DNA of 64,000 nucleotides from Cymbidium sinense (Eukaryota > Streptophyta > Magnoliopsida > Asparagales > Orchidaceae). Within the stretch, counting starts at the first letter, position 1. Every line of letters begins with the position of its first letter. The notes under the pieces were generated by a model that had not been told where the DNA came from, searched no databases, and saw only the letters and a program-made list of their open reading frames with translations. Shown one piece after another: positions 49,100-60,859 of this stretch. Both the position numbers and the translations under genes were made by a program. The stretch is taken from the NCBI GenBank assembly GCA_021442155.1, contig CM038220.1, positions 76,619,817-76,683,816 on the forward strand, given 5' to 3'.

Positions 49100-50497
49100 T
49101 TTAATTTAAGAGTTTGAACCCACACTCTACAATTTGAATACGTTAAGTGGGGCTCATTGAATTTAGGAGAGATTTTGAATAGATTGAAGGAGAGATTTTG
49201 AGTTCATTTGAGTTTTAGAATCCACATTCAACAAATTTGTATATGTTGAATGGAGTCAAGTATTTTGGAGAGACTTTTAATGCTTCCATTGGTTCATATT
49301 TGAATCTGATTTTTATGTTTGGAGACCCTTTATTTAACAAATTTGAGTATGTTAAATAGAGGGTCATTTGATTTTTTTTAGATTTGATTTTGTGATTTTA
49401 CTCATTTAGCAAATTTGAGTATGCTATATGAGATGTTTGAAAACAATTTTCTTTTTGCTTGTTTTCCCATGATGTGTATCATGTGTGAATTTAGAAATGG
49501 AATCTTTACTTAGCAAATTTGTGTATGCTAAATAAAGCCCAAATGTGTTTGATTTTTTTGTTGATTTTGTGTTATTTTTGAAAGGAAGGATTTCTATTTA
49601 ACAAACATGGTGTGTTAAATAGAATCTAATTTATTTTTGATTTCCTTTTTTTTATTTTTCTTTTAAAAAATGAAACTCTTATTTGACAAATTTGGGTATG
49701 TCAAATAGAATTCCAATGTATTTTGAATCTCATGATTTTTGCAAAGTAGATTCCCATTTAATAAATTTGGTTATGTGAAATGTAAGACAATTTTTTATTT
49801 TCAAAGATGAAATTTATGTGTGATTATTGCTTTTGAAAAGAAAGAAATTCAACTTAACATGTGGAATGTGTTGAGTGGAGTTTCAAATGGTGTGATTTTA
49901 TTTCAAAAAAAACCTCCATTCAACAAATTGGTATGTTCAACGAAGATGCTTATTTTTAAATTTGTACTTTTTTTTGAAAAAGGAAAGAAACTCCAACTCT
50001 AATATATATATGAGATATATTGAATGGAGTTTCAATTTTATGAAATAAATTTATTTGAAAAAGAGATCTTCATTTAATAAATTTGGGTATATTGAATGAA
50101 GATGTTCATTTTTAAATATGTGCTTTTTTGAAAGGAAGAAACTCCAATTTCAACATATGTGAGATATATTGAATGGAGTTTCAATTTTATGAAATGATTT
50201 TATTTGGAAAGAGATCTTCATTCAATAAATTTGGGTGTATTGAATGAGGATTTTGATTTTCAAATATGTGCTTTTGAAAAATGATTTTTGATTTTGATTT
50301 TGAAAAGAACCCACATGTAATATGAAGATTGTTAGATGGGGTTGAGTTATATATATTTTGTGAAAATTTTGTACAAATATTTTATTATGTGAACTTTTTT
50401 GAAAGTGCTTTTGAAAAGTGATATTTTTATAAAGGATTTATTTTTCTTTATTTTTTTTTTTTTGGAATGAACTTTACCTTACCATAGAGATGGTAAG
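49100..50497 (-). repeat. 5' leader hairpin array, nested element (about 15 hairpins)
   Basis: Successive palindromes at about 60-100 bp spacing with a shared loop like 'aatttgggta'. Examples on the plus strand: GACCCT…TATTTAACA with TGTTAAATA…GGGTC (49,324-49,365); CTCATTTAGCA (49,401-49,411) with TGCTATATGAG (49,422-49,432); TATTTGACA (49,680-49,688) with TGTCAAATA (49,699-49,707); GAAACTCCA with TGGAGTTTC around 49,990-50,032; and CTTACCA with TGGTAAG (50,478-50,497). AACA/TGTT, AGCA/TGCT and GACA/TGTC alternate, a paired-change pattern. The array lies between PBS and pre-gag. Function unknown. Confidence 0.92.
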
Positions 50498-50748
50498 AAA
50501 AAGGGCTTTAGTCATCTCTTTTGATTAAATTTTATTTTCACCTATTGGGGTTGGGGGGCCAACAGGGGTTTTAAGACCTACATTGAGTGAGATCCTAAAA
50601 CCTAAAAGATGTTGGCTACCTAAGCTTAAGAATGAAATGAGCTATGTGCCAATGGAAAAGAGGGATAATCTTGGACTCATATGAAATACAAATCCACTAT
50701 CGATACTTTAGAGATAATGATACTTTACCAAAGATGGAGAGAGGAAAC

Positions 50749-50765
50749 ATCCCCAACGGAGTCGC
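50749..50765 (-). other. Primer-binding site, tRNA-Arg type
   Basis: Minus strand reads GCGACTCCGTTGGGGAT, 11 nt downstream of the 5' LTR end. It is complementary, with one mismatch (T for C), to the 3' end of plant tRNA-Arg(ACG) as I remember it, less the terminal CCA part, which is decayed to a T run. Ogre/Tat elements are known to use tRNA-Arg. This site fixes orientation and the LTR end. Confidence 0.85.
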
Positions 50766-53700
50766 AAAAAAAAATCTGTGGTGTTTTATTTTGTGGGATT
50801 ATGGTTGAGTTGGATATCACATAGATTCATAGATGTACTTATTAGGGTGATCGAGTATGACATTGAGGAATGATGTACTATCTCGAGAGACAAAAGTCAC
50901 CATCCTACAATGGACCTAATCACCTAATAAGGACTCCAATAATGGGTCTTGAATGTACAGAGATCTTTCCTCTACATGGAAAAGTAATGTTGGGTTTATT
51001 TTAAAACCAAGTTTGTTAAGTTCCCTATGGAGGCAAGCCCCAGTTAATTACATCCTAAGAAATGAGATTTCTTAGAATACTCTCGATTAAGGTAAATGAT
51101 CATTATCTCCAAAGATTTCAAGATAATCAATCAATTAGTTATTGTTTAGAAATTCAAGTGGGATTGATCAAAAGGAGGGAGTTATTATCAAAACCAAAGG
51201 AAAATGAATTGGGGATGCTCATGATACTAGGAAGCCTAGTGAGCATCCCAAAACTATGGTTGGGCTTTATATTTTTGAATTTGAGGAGAATTCTATGTTT
51301 TGAGTTGAATTTTTATTAGAAATCTATGGCTTACAATTCCAACATAAGATTGTAGAAATTCTAAGAGGTGAGGATTTATGCTTGTAGCAAAGGAAAACCA
51401 TAATCTCAAATCCTAAATCTAGGGAGCTTTGGCAGAGCCAAAGCATGACCTAAATCTAAGGAAAATGGGCATATGGTTTACCTCCACAGAGAGAATAAAC
51501 CACCCGATTGTTGGACTTACAACTACTTACTAACTAACTCCTATGCTTTTAAATACATGTAGGCAAGTCTTATGCTTTACAAAGATAGTTAGGTTGTTGT
51601 TTACTATAGAAAAGAGACTAAGTCCTTAAACTTACTCCCTAAGATACTAGATCATTAGTGGCATGAATGATGACTTAATCTAATACAAATTTTTTTTATC
51701 TTTTATTTTGATTTTTGGACATTGTAATTTGACAGAGGCTATGGAATTTCATATGCCTAATGCATGAGAAGATTGGTTATGGGCCAAAATAAGAAAGATG
51801 GAGGTGTGTTTCTACCATGGCTCTTAAAGGTCAAGCCATTTTCTCTAGCAAAGGTGGAAGCCTCCATTAGCAAGAGTGAAGCAATATGATTTATGCATGT
51901 GAGACATACAACATCCATAAGGGGATGATAAATATTTTATTATCTTGATATATATCCTATTCTTAGGTGAGGTTATGCATTATTTAATTTAATTTTGAGT
52001 TGATTAATTGAACAGAAGTTATATTTTTTTTCGAGGAGCCTAATCGCATTCAGGCCATTCAACAACCATCAAACATTAAGAAACTAGGAAGATCATATCT
52101 ATTTGCATAAACATAAACAAAATATCAATCAATTTATAAAATTAGAATAAAAGAATAAGAGGCGATATGGTGGGGTTCCTAACAAAAAAGGAAAATGGGT
52201 AGTCAAACTCTACCCTTTATACAACCATTACAAAAGAATAATTATTAAAAGGAATTCATGTTATGGGAGTCTTCATTCTTCATTTTGATTTTGCTTTTTT
52301 TTACCTTTTGATTGGAATTTGGTTGATCAAAGGCATCATATGGTGCATAATACTTGGTCTTATGACCAATGTTCATCCTAATCCCCCATAACATTCATTC
52401 CAAATCTTAATTACAAAATTTACATCAAAATGGGAAAGGTAAAACTAACTAAACTTGCAAAATAAAGGTTCATTAAACATACCACACAACCCAAGCTGTT
52501 ATATGAATAAGTTGGACTTAGCACCCCACATATGGGTAACCAAGTCCAACTGTCTTAATTTGGATTATGCTTAGGGGTATAAGCAACCTGCACAGCAAAG
52601 TATTTATATTTTTATTACAAAGCTCTTAAGCACAATCCCCTACAGAAGACATGAATAGGCTAAGATCGTCCTATCATCCAGTCTACGCACATACACTCTA
52701 ACATCTAGTCTAAAAAAATTACATCACAAATAAAATTAGGCATCAAACCATGCATTTGCCTATAGCTAGAAATGGTGACTTAGCCTAATGTGTGCCATTT
52801 ATGTGGCATGTCTTAGGTAGGCTTTAAGATTAGAATTTTCTAAGTGTGAGAGGTTTAACTTGGAGGGTGGTTTTAATTTAAGTGATTTTAGTTGATTTGT
52901 CAATTTTAGTTGATGATTTGATTTGGTTTGAATGAACCTACACTTAGTGACTAAATGTTATAAAGAGAAGAAAAGAGAGGAGAACTCTCTTTCATCCCTA
53001 CATTAAAGCATTTCTAAGGTAGATTCATTAATGGATTTCCTTTAGTGAATGATTTATTATGTATTTTAATTGACCATAAGTTTAGATTCTTTCTAAATAG
53101 CCCTATTCAATAAGAAAGGCCTCAAAATTAGTTAAGTTGGATTACTAACATAACACACACCCATTCATTTCTTTCCACCATGTATACCATGCATATGAAT
53201 AATCCTAAGCATAGCTATACATGCAATGCAAATCTTAACACACCTTGATGATGGATGCGAAGAGATATGATTTGAAATTTTGGATATTATGAATGCATGT
53301 CTTTATTATGTAGAAAAGAGGGACTCTTTTATCCACTAATGCACATCCACATGTATAAAAGTTATAAGTTAGTATGCCAATATTTTTTACACTAGTGTAA
53401 GTACAAGACTTACTTGGGGCTACTTAAAGCCTCTCTGGATGTCGGGATATACCACTTTTCTTAAATACATGCAGATGTACAAAAAGAACCAAATGGATGA
53501 AGAATCATGCAAGTTATTTATGTTTGATTTGATTATAAGATTTACATGTGTAATATCAAGGTCCTTTCTAAGTCTTAACATAGAGATGCATAGGAATAGA
53601 TTTAGGCAAGTGTTGTATTCTTTTCAAATGAATTATACACTTGCAAATCCTATGTAAATCCATACTAAGAGAAGGAAGAGAACTTCATAATACACATCTT

Positions 53701-55055
53701 ATGCTATCATCACATGCAAGCTTATGAATATTCATAACTAGCATCACTTCATTTATAATTTTGATTTATAAGTTTTGAAAAGTAATTCTTGATTTAATAA
53801 TGATAATAGCCACTCATATTCTTAATTTTAGCCAACACATGTAATTTGACATAAAGGAAAACATTTTGTTAATTAATTTTTAAAAGAAATGAATGCATAA
53901 TTTCATGTGGGAAACAATATTTAGCATGATTGAAAAGAAATGGAAGAATTTAGGTACATGATTTCATTCACCCTAATTAATTCCTTTGGACAATCCTAAA
54001 AAAATAAGATCATTTAAAATGAATCAAAATTCTTTAAGGAGATTTTATTTTGAATTTGATTTGACTTAGGAAATGTGAGAGAGGTTTGCTAATCTAACCC
54101 ATTCCCAAAGTATGAATTGGTTTAGTTTAATTTGGAACAATAAAGTTGATTTTATATTTTGATTAGGTTAAGGTATGAATTAAATCCATTAATTATGCCT
54201 TACCTATACCACTTTAGCATAATTATCCAAGTAATTATGAGCCAACATATGATATGCAACCACATGGAAATTAAATCAATAATGCACATAAGAAATAAAG
54301 GGGCCTAATGCAATTGGCTCACAATTATTAGTTAATTAAGCTAAAGGGTTTAATTAAGTACTTTTATAACCCTCTACACATGTAGTTTGATTATAATTTC
54401 CTTTGGAAAACTCTTAGGTTATTGAACACCTAAGGATCTACCCAAGAATTGAATGATTAAGTTCTGGAATGATTTGGTTTTGATTTTGATTAATTTAATT
54501 AAGTGATTAGGCCATTAATTATAACTTAGTTAAGTGTTTATCCAAATGAAATAGACTTAGGGGAAAAGATTGGACAAGAAGTCCTAATCTCATTCCCTAA
54601 ATCCATTCACGTTTAATGATGGTTAGCAAGCTTAACTAATGAATTTATCACTATGTTAATAATGTTAATTAATTAAGAAAGTGATTAAGGATGAAACAAA
54701 TAATTTTCCTAATTAATCAAGCAATAAATTCTGAGAAAATAATGGGAGGTAGAGGTCATCCCTCCAATTAATCTCAAAAAGTTTGGAGTTAATTGCCTGA
54801 TTAATTAGAGAGTAATTAGCTTAATTATATTTCTAATAAAACTCAAATTAAGTAAAAATCACTATTCAAATTTAATTAATTTTAATTTTCTATTATTCTT
54901 CTCTGAATTATCTTTAAAATGAACATGAGTTTGTATTTTTTGGATTTTTTATATTTAGTTATGAACTTTGGAAGTTTAAACATTAAAATCAAATTAATTA
55001 AGCCTAATTAACCCTAATCCCATCGAGCCACATGGCGGCTGATGCGGCGCGCTTT

Positions 55056-55063
55056 CCACGTGG
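55056..55063. promoter_or_regulatory. G-box (CCACGTGG) in 5' LTR
   Basis: Perfect palindromic G-box, the core bound by plant bZIP/bHLH factors, about 90 bp from the GATCGG palindrome. The equivalent place in the other LTR (near 27,340) has lost it. Regulatory use is inference. Confidence 0.4.
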
Positions 55064-56505
55064 CATGATGAGATAGGTTATTTTAAGTTGTCACATCTGT
55101 CTACTAAGTCAGCTGGCAGTGGACGTGCTTTCTCTACGGGTCATCCGATCTAAGATCGGATGGTCGAGATTAATCTCGCAGTTTAGGCTTAAATCAAAGG
55201 GGATCTAGCGTGATCTAATCACAGCCGTCCATTCTAATCACATAGAATGGATGGCGTGTTCTTCTCCTTGCAAGTGATGAGACAAACACCATTCATCTCT
55301 CTCATTCAATTGAGCTCACTCGAGCTTGGATAGGAAATGATCCCACACCTTGAAGGAGGGGATGCACATCCAATGGTCAAGATCCAATGGGGTGACACTT
55401 TTCTTCAAAAAGGACCAAGCAAATTTTCCTAAGCCTATGGTTTCAAGCAATTACATCATCGGAGGCTATCACCGGTGCTTCTAATGGAGGAGGTAGCTTT
55501 GTCTAGTAGAGATGAAGCCCTATTGAAGAAATTAGATCTTAATTTGAAGTGGATGGTTCGGTTGACCAAGCTCCCCTTCAATGGAGATCAACATTGATCG
55601 AAGTGATGCTTCCCATGACTTGGAGACTTGGGAAATGACTTGGTTGAGCTCGATGAAGTCCACTGATGGTGTGTGCAAGGTTAATTTAGTTTTGATAGAG
55701 AATTGGATGAGTTGAGCTCGGGATTGATCTCCCCTATTTTGGCTTTGAGTGAAACCAAGAATGGGAAATCAATGGAGCTTGGGAATGGCTTGGAAAAGCT
55801 TGGGGATGCTTCGATCAAATCTCCTTAGCTCTGTGGAATTGAGTGCTTGTCATTTGAGTGAGAATGAGGGGGAGTATATCTCCCCACTCCTTGATCAGAC
55901 GGTTATGAGCAATTTTGCCATTTTTGATCAATGGCAAGGGTTGGAAGCATGGTTTGAGCTATCAATCACCCCACATGGGTCATTTTGAGTAGTGGAGGGA
56001 AGGAGAGTGGGTTCCCATGTGCTAGGTGAGTGCATTTGGAATTCCAAGTGCTCAATTTCCATTGGTGAGGTCAGTTTGGCCTTGGCTTGAGTCATGGCCG
56101 ACCCAAGCTCATTGGGTCATGTTCACCACCTCCCTTGGTGCCCATGTGGACCAATGGAAGGATGCCAAGTGGCCTTGAGAGAGAAATGACCAAATTTTAA
56201 GTGAATTCGATCATAAGATACCCTTGGACCTAAGGGCAAAGTGGTCATTTGGCTATGATTTTGATTTGGGCAGATTTTAAATGATTCAAAATGGATAATT
56301 TCAAGTGATTTGGAGTTCATTTGATTTGATTTGGTTCAATTTGATCCATTTAGGTCAAGTTGGGCCAAATTAATTGACAATTGGTCAAATTGGGTCAAAC
56401 CATGGGTTAGGTCAAGTTCAAAAAATCATTTGGAACCTATGGGTGTTATTGGTTTGGTTCAATTTGGTTTAGATTTAGTTTCGATTCATTTAGGTTCATT
56501 TAGGT

Positions 56506-56539
56506 CAAATGGGTCAAGTTGACCAATTTGACCCATTTG
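56506..56539. repeat. W-box-like palindrome in 5' LTR of nested element
   Basis: CAAATGGGTCAA (56,506-56,517) and TTGACCCATTTG (56,528-56,539) are exact inverted repeats, with GTTGACC in the loop. Same arms as at 28,741-28,774. Confidence 0.82.
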
Positions 56540-58120
56540 ATGTAATTGGGTTAGGTCATGGGTTGGTTTAGGCTTGGTTGATCATTTAAAATGTATTGCA
56601 AGCTTTCGTTTTAATCAATTTTGATTTGGTTTGATTTCAAGTTGATTTGACCTTTTAGGTCAAGTTGGGTTTATGGTTAACTGGGCTAGGTTGGGTCTAA
56701 TTGTTCAATTGAAGCTTTGGTCAAGTTCAACAAGTAATTTGGAATGAATTTGAGTTATCAATTTGGGTTAGATCAAGATTTAACCTGACTTTTTTAGGTC
56801 AATTTGGGTCAAGTAGGTCAAATTAATTAGGCTTGGTTTAGCTCATGGCATGATCATGTTCAATCATTGATTATGGAATGGTTTCAATCAATTTATCTTA
56901 TAATGAATTTTGGCTTGTTTAGGTTTCATTTGGGCTAAGTGTTGACTTGGTCAAAGGCTAGGTTTGACTTAGTTTGACCCAATTTGAGTGATTGATCATC
57001 CTAGGATGATTGTTGCTCATAATGTGAGCTTAGATGGGCTTAGTTCAATCAATTTGGGTTGGATTAGAATTTGACTCAAAAGGTCCTTTAGGTCACTTTG
57101 GGTCAAGTGAGCCTAAATGGGTTAATTGGCTTGATCAAGGCTTTATTTAAGTTTGGTTGAACTCACATATGGACTTATGATGAAAATATAAATCAATTGG
57201 TGATTTGGAGTCAAATGGATTTTGGTTCATTTGACAATTTCAAGTCAAAAGGGTGAATATGGGTTTGACTTGGGTTAGTTTGATTTTGGTTTGGTGATTT
57301 GTTTATGTTTATATTTGGGCATGTGATTGAAGGAATAATCATTTGAAGAGAAAATCCAAGTTTGGATTGATTTGAGAATGAATTGGCTAAGTTCAAGGAA
57401 TTTGACTTGAAGGTGTAAGTAGATTTTTGGTTTAACTTTGGGTTTAGTTTTGGTTATTTGAATTTATACTTCATTTATATTTGTGAATATAAATGAGAAT
57501 ATAAATGGGTTATGAGAAAATCTTTTGAGTTTGGAGTGATTTGGATTTGGTTTGAGCTAAGTTCAAAGATTTGACTTGAAAGAGTATAAGTTGGATTTTG
57601 GTTAGATTTGGATTTGAGTTTTGAATTGATTTTGGTTGAATTTATATTTCATTTATACTTGTGAATATAAATGAGAATATAAATGAGTTATGAGAAAATC
57701 TTTTGAGTTTGGAGTAATTTGGATTTGGTTTGAGCTAAGTCCACATGGTGAAATCAAAGGACTTAGAAAGATTTTGGGATTTGAATTCAATCATGGGCTT
57801 CAATCATTTGATTTGGAATTGATTCATGATTTGAATTTTAGAATTGATTTATGATTTGAGAAAATCAATTGAGTTGGAATTGATTCAAGAATTGATTTGG
57901 ATTTGTTTGAAGGAGAGTGGTAAGGATTAGGTTCAAGCTATAGGGTAGGTAAATCTTCCCTATACCCCATAAATTCCTATGGCTAACTCTTCTAAATCTC
58001 TCGGTTAAGTGTTCACCTAATCATTAGAAGTGTCTTAAGACTAAGAAACTCTTAGTGTTTAAAGGATTCCTATGTCTAAGATGGAGAATTTGAAATCTCA
58101 CTTCAAAAGTGAGGTCAACA

Positions 58121-58400
58121 ACGCCTTAGGGCATGCCAGAACCTTGAGTTGTACAAGGCTAAAATGATTCAAGCTCACAACAAGTTGGTCTGTAGAACTT
58201 TTCAAGTAGGAGAGCTTGTTTTAGTTCTAAGGAGAGACTGTTTTGTCGAAAGATGGGAGGTAAGTTTGAACTCACTTGGGAAGGCCCTTTTGTCATAGAG
58301 AAGGCATACCAAGGAGGATCTTATCAACTCATAAATTATAAGGGAGAGTGCCCTATGCTTCCAATCAATGGGCTCTACCTAAGAAATACTATCCATAAAT
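58121..58400 (+). pseudogene. pol: Integrase C-terminal part of outer element, resumed
   Basis: Directly continues the integrase interrupted at 23,008. Text: KAKMIQAHNKLVCRTFQVGELVLVLRRDCF-like (58,160-58,240, with a frameshift), then GGKFELTWEGPFVIEKAYQGGSYQLINYKGECPMLPINGLYLRN (58,256-58,387), the GKFEPxWEGPY-type C-terminal domain of Tat integrases. The matching uninterrupted copy is at 33.1-32.95 kb on the minus strand. End of pol is near 58,400. Confidence 0.9.
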
Positions 58401-58499
58401 CTTGTTTGAAAATAATCATCAATAAAACTTCTTTTCACATCAAATTGTACCTCTTATGTGTTAGAAACATCTTTTGCTTGATCTACCACGATGTGTTTA

Positions 58500-58720
58500 G
58501 GTAGGTGTAAGAGAACCCAAGCGACACAAACCATAGATGATCCTCCGGTGCTACTAAGTTAGGTGTAAAAGAACCCAAGAGGCATCCTATCTCGACCAGT
58601 ACAACTAAGTTAGGTGTAAGAGAACCCAAGCGGCATCCTTTCTTAGTCGAGTAACATTCTTACATGTTTAGGATAGGTGTGAGAGAACCCAAGCAGCATC
58701 CTATTTCTTCTTTCATAACA
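58500..58720 (+). repeat. Short tandem repeats downstream of integrase, outer element
   Basis: Four copies of 'ttaggtgtaagagaacccaa' followed by 'g(c/a)ggcatcct', starting near 58,500, 58,560, 58,612 and 58,672 (period about 50-65 bp). Same repeat as at 32.46-32.75 kb in the nested element (reverse strand). Confidence 0.88.
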
Positions 58721-60859
58721 TAAACAAACACATATCTTTTGTCTTGAGTTACTTTGATGTGGGAGCAAGCCCCCATGGCACTCACTCATTAGCACTCTGT
58801 CGCTTATATACTACCTAGAGTATGTCACTCCTGGTCACTTGTCTAGAGGATGTGAGTCCTGCTTTATTCCTAACTTGACCACTACAAACCAACGATTGTT
58901 AGTTTGGTAGGTCTTACCATGCACTATAGTGTTAACTTTGTTTAAGAGAATGTAAGCCTAAATGCTTTCTTCTTGAACTAGCCATCATACACTAACTAGG
59001 TTTAATATATTTTGAGGCTTAGGGTAAGTCCCCTAGAGGCTCCTTTCCTCCTGACTACTTCAAGCTTAGGTTTAGTCCTTACACAAGACTCCCCGCTTAG
59101 TAGTCGCCCTAGGTCTAATAGCCCCTGTTGAGACAAAGATAAACTATCCCGGCATCAGTTTCACTTTAGAGAGATATAAGCCTACACGCCTTCTTTCTAA
59201 TTTTCGCAAACCAACGGGCACCTTAGGTTGGTTGGTTATCACCATGTTGATGGTGATGGATGCACCACTCTTGGCATGAGAGTCCCTGTGCTTTTCTCTG
59301 GCAATACCTATAAGCTTTCTTTTACGAGTTTTGGATAATGCCCCAGGTACCTCCCATGAGGCACTCTATTTGGATCACGTCCTTAGTGACATTTAGACAC
59401 TACCCCAGTTACTCTTAGATTGGATAGTCCCCCTTTCATAGTAGTCATCCCTGTGGTTGAAGAATTTGTTCAGCAGATGCGTAGATTCTCCCTTGGTATA
59501 GTAAGTCTGAGATAGGACTAGGCTGATATATGCTTCTTCTCAGTGTGGTCCCTTTCAAACCAACGGGGCCCAGTGGCTCCTTTCCCAAGCAGGCATCCTA
59601 TCTTTAGGCGGTGTCGAAAACTCCCTAAGGAATTTCCTAACTACTTTAAGTTGAGATAAGTCCCTGGGTGACTCGTAGTTGCCCCAGGTTGAGTTCAACT
59701 TGTTGTGCCACCAATGAGTCACCCTGGCAGTTGTCTTTGCTCTGGAAGATATATGTCTATTATGCATTATTTCCAGCATGACCGTAGCAAATCGATAGGC
59801 AGCCTTAGGTCGAGTTTGATTTGTTGTGCTATCAACCGATCACCCCAATGGTTCCTTGTGTAGGAAGTTGTGAGTCCCCGTGCTTTCTTCCACTTCGACC
59901 ATTTGCACGAAAGGCACTCTTTTGGTTGGTTAGCTCTACCCCACGGTAGACTATCCCTTTGGATTTGTAAACCTAAGATAGGTCTAGGCTAATATTAGCT
60001 CCTTCTTAGTGGATCCATTGCACACCGATAGGGTCCATCCCAAATTGAATTAATTCTGACTATTCTTGAGTTGATGTGAGTCCACAGTGGCATTCAAATA
60101 GTCACCTTAGGTTGGGTTCGATTTGTTGTGCTATCAACCAATTACCCCAGTGGTTCCTTATGTAGAAAGTTGTGAGTCCCACTTTCTTCTTGACTCGACC
60201 ATTGCACACCAAAAGGCACCCTTTTGGTTGGATAGCTCTACCCCCCGGCCTATAGACTATCCCTTTGGATTTGTAAACCTAAGATAGGTCTAGGCTGATA
60301 TTAGCCCTTTCTTAGTGGATCCATCACACACTGATAGGCTCCATCTCATCAAATCTATCATCCTCCCTCTAGTGGAGTCCAAATTAAACCAATCTTATCC
60401 CCAGTGGATCTAAGCTCACATCTCCAGGAGATGTGCCCTCAAAATCAAATCATCTCCTCTCCCTAGTGGAGCACCAAATCATAAATCAACAAATCAAATC
60501 AATTTCTCCCCAATGAGACATTAATCATTTTGACTTCATGGAGTCAATTAAACCCAAATCAAGCTTGCATTCCCAATGAGTGCACCCTTAAAATCTCATC
60601 AAACCCCTATCCCTAGTGGATAACTTAAACTGTTTCCCAGTGGAAGGTACACATGCTTGATCGTTGGTGGATCCTTTCTTCCTCCCTTATGCCTTTGGCA
60701 TGAGTGGAGTTGCATTGCACAAATATTGTGATTCATTCTACACCTCGGGTTTACTAGTAGGTCATTTTCGTTAGTGCTTGCGATCCTTTGAACGTTGTTG
60801 ATCATCTCACAACACCAATACATGCATCAAGCCTTGTGTCACCACACCTATTGGGCCTT
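58721..60859 (+). repeat. 3' untranslated region of outer element with about 297-bp tandem repeats
   Basis: Non-coding. A unit starting with 'tttgttgtgctatcaacc' at about 59,820 recurs at about 60,120. It includes 'ggttccttatgtagaaagtt', 'gactatccctttggatttgt' and 'taggtctaggctgatattag'. Older partial copies lie near 59,160-59,600. From 60,360 on, 'ccctagtggagn' words recur, matching 'ccactagggg' of the nested copy at 30.5 kb. It ends 'cctattgggcctt' just before the LTR; I do not see a classical polypurine tract. Confidence 0.75.

Larger units (their letters stand above)
23009..58120 (-). mobile_element. Giant Tat/Ogre-type LTR retrotransposon nested in the outer element
   Basis: A 35.1-kb minus-strand element: 5' LTR 58,120-50,777, PBS, hairpin leader 50.5-49.1 kb, pre-gag, gag, protease, RT (to 42,336), a solo-LTR insertion (42,335-34,733), RNase H and integrase (34,732-32.9 kb), repeat-rich 3' region and 3' LTR (30,300-23,009). 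The outer integrase stops at 23,008 and resumes at 58,121, which fixes both ends. Flanks read ACAC (23,005-23,008) and ACGCC (58,121-58,125); the uninterrupted relative reads ACACC (minus strand, 33,123-33,119), which fits a decayed 4-5 bp target-site duplication. Without the solo LTR it is about 27.5 kb, extreme for plants. Confidence 0.88.
50777..58120 (-). repeat. 5' LTR of nested element (7,344 bp, most complete copy)
   Basis: On the minus strand it starts TGTTGACCTCAC (58,120) and ends CACCACA (50,777), followed by the primer-binding site. Order on the minus strand: a conserved 200-bp start; an A/C-rich zone with many TTGACC words (57.9-56.3 kb); a moderately GC-richer zone (56.2-55.0 kb) with a CCACGTGG G-box (55,056-55,063) and a CATCCGATC-taa-GATCGGATG palindrome (55,142-55,162); an AT-rich zone (55.0-52.0 kb); and a terminal zone (52-50.8 kb). 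Promoter and polyadenylation signals should lie here, but I cannot place them with confidence. No real ORF. Confidence 0.9.

Noticed and set aside
49100..50497. CRISPR-like array
   Set aside because: Units vary in length and sequence, have no constant repeat with unique spacers, no cas genes are present, and the context is a plant retrotransposon.
55749..55988. LTR-encoded protein
   Set aside because: The frame is not kept in the near-identical partner LTR (around 27.98-28.2 kb), so it is not under coding constraint.
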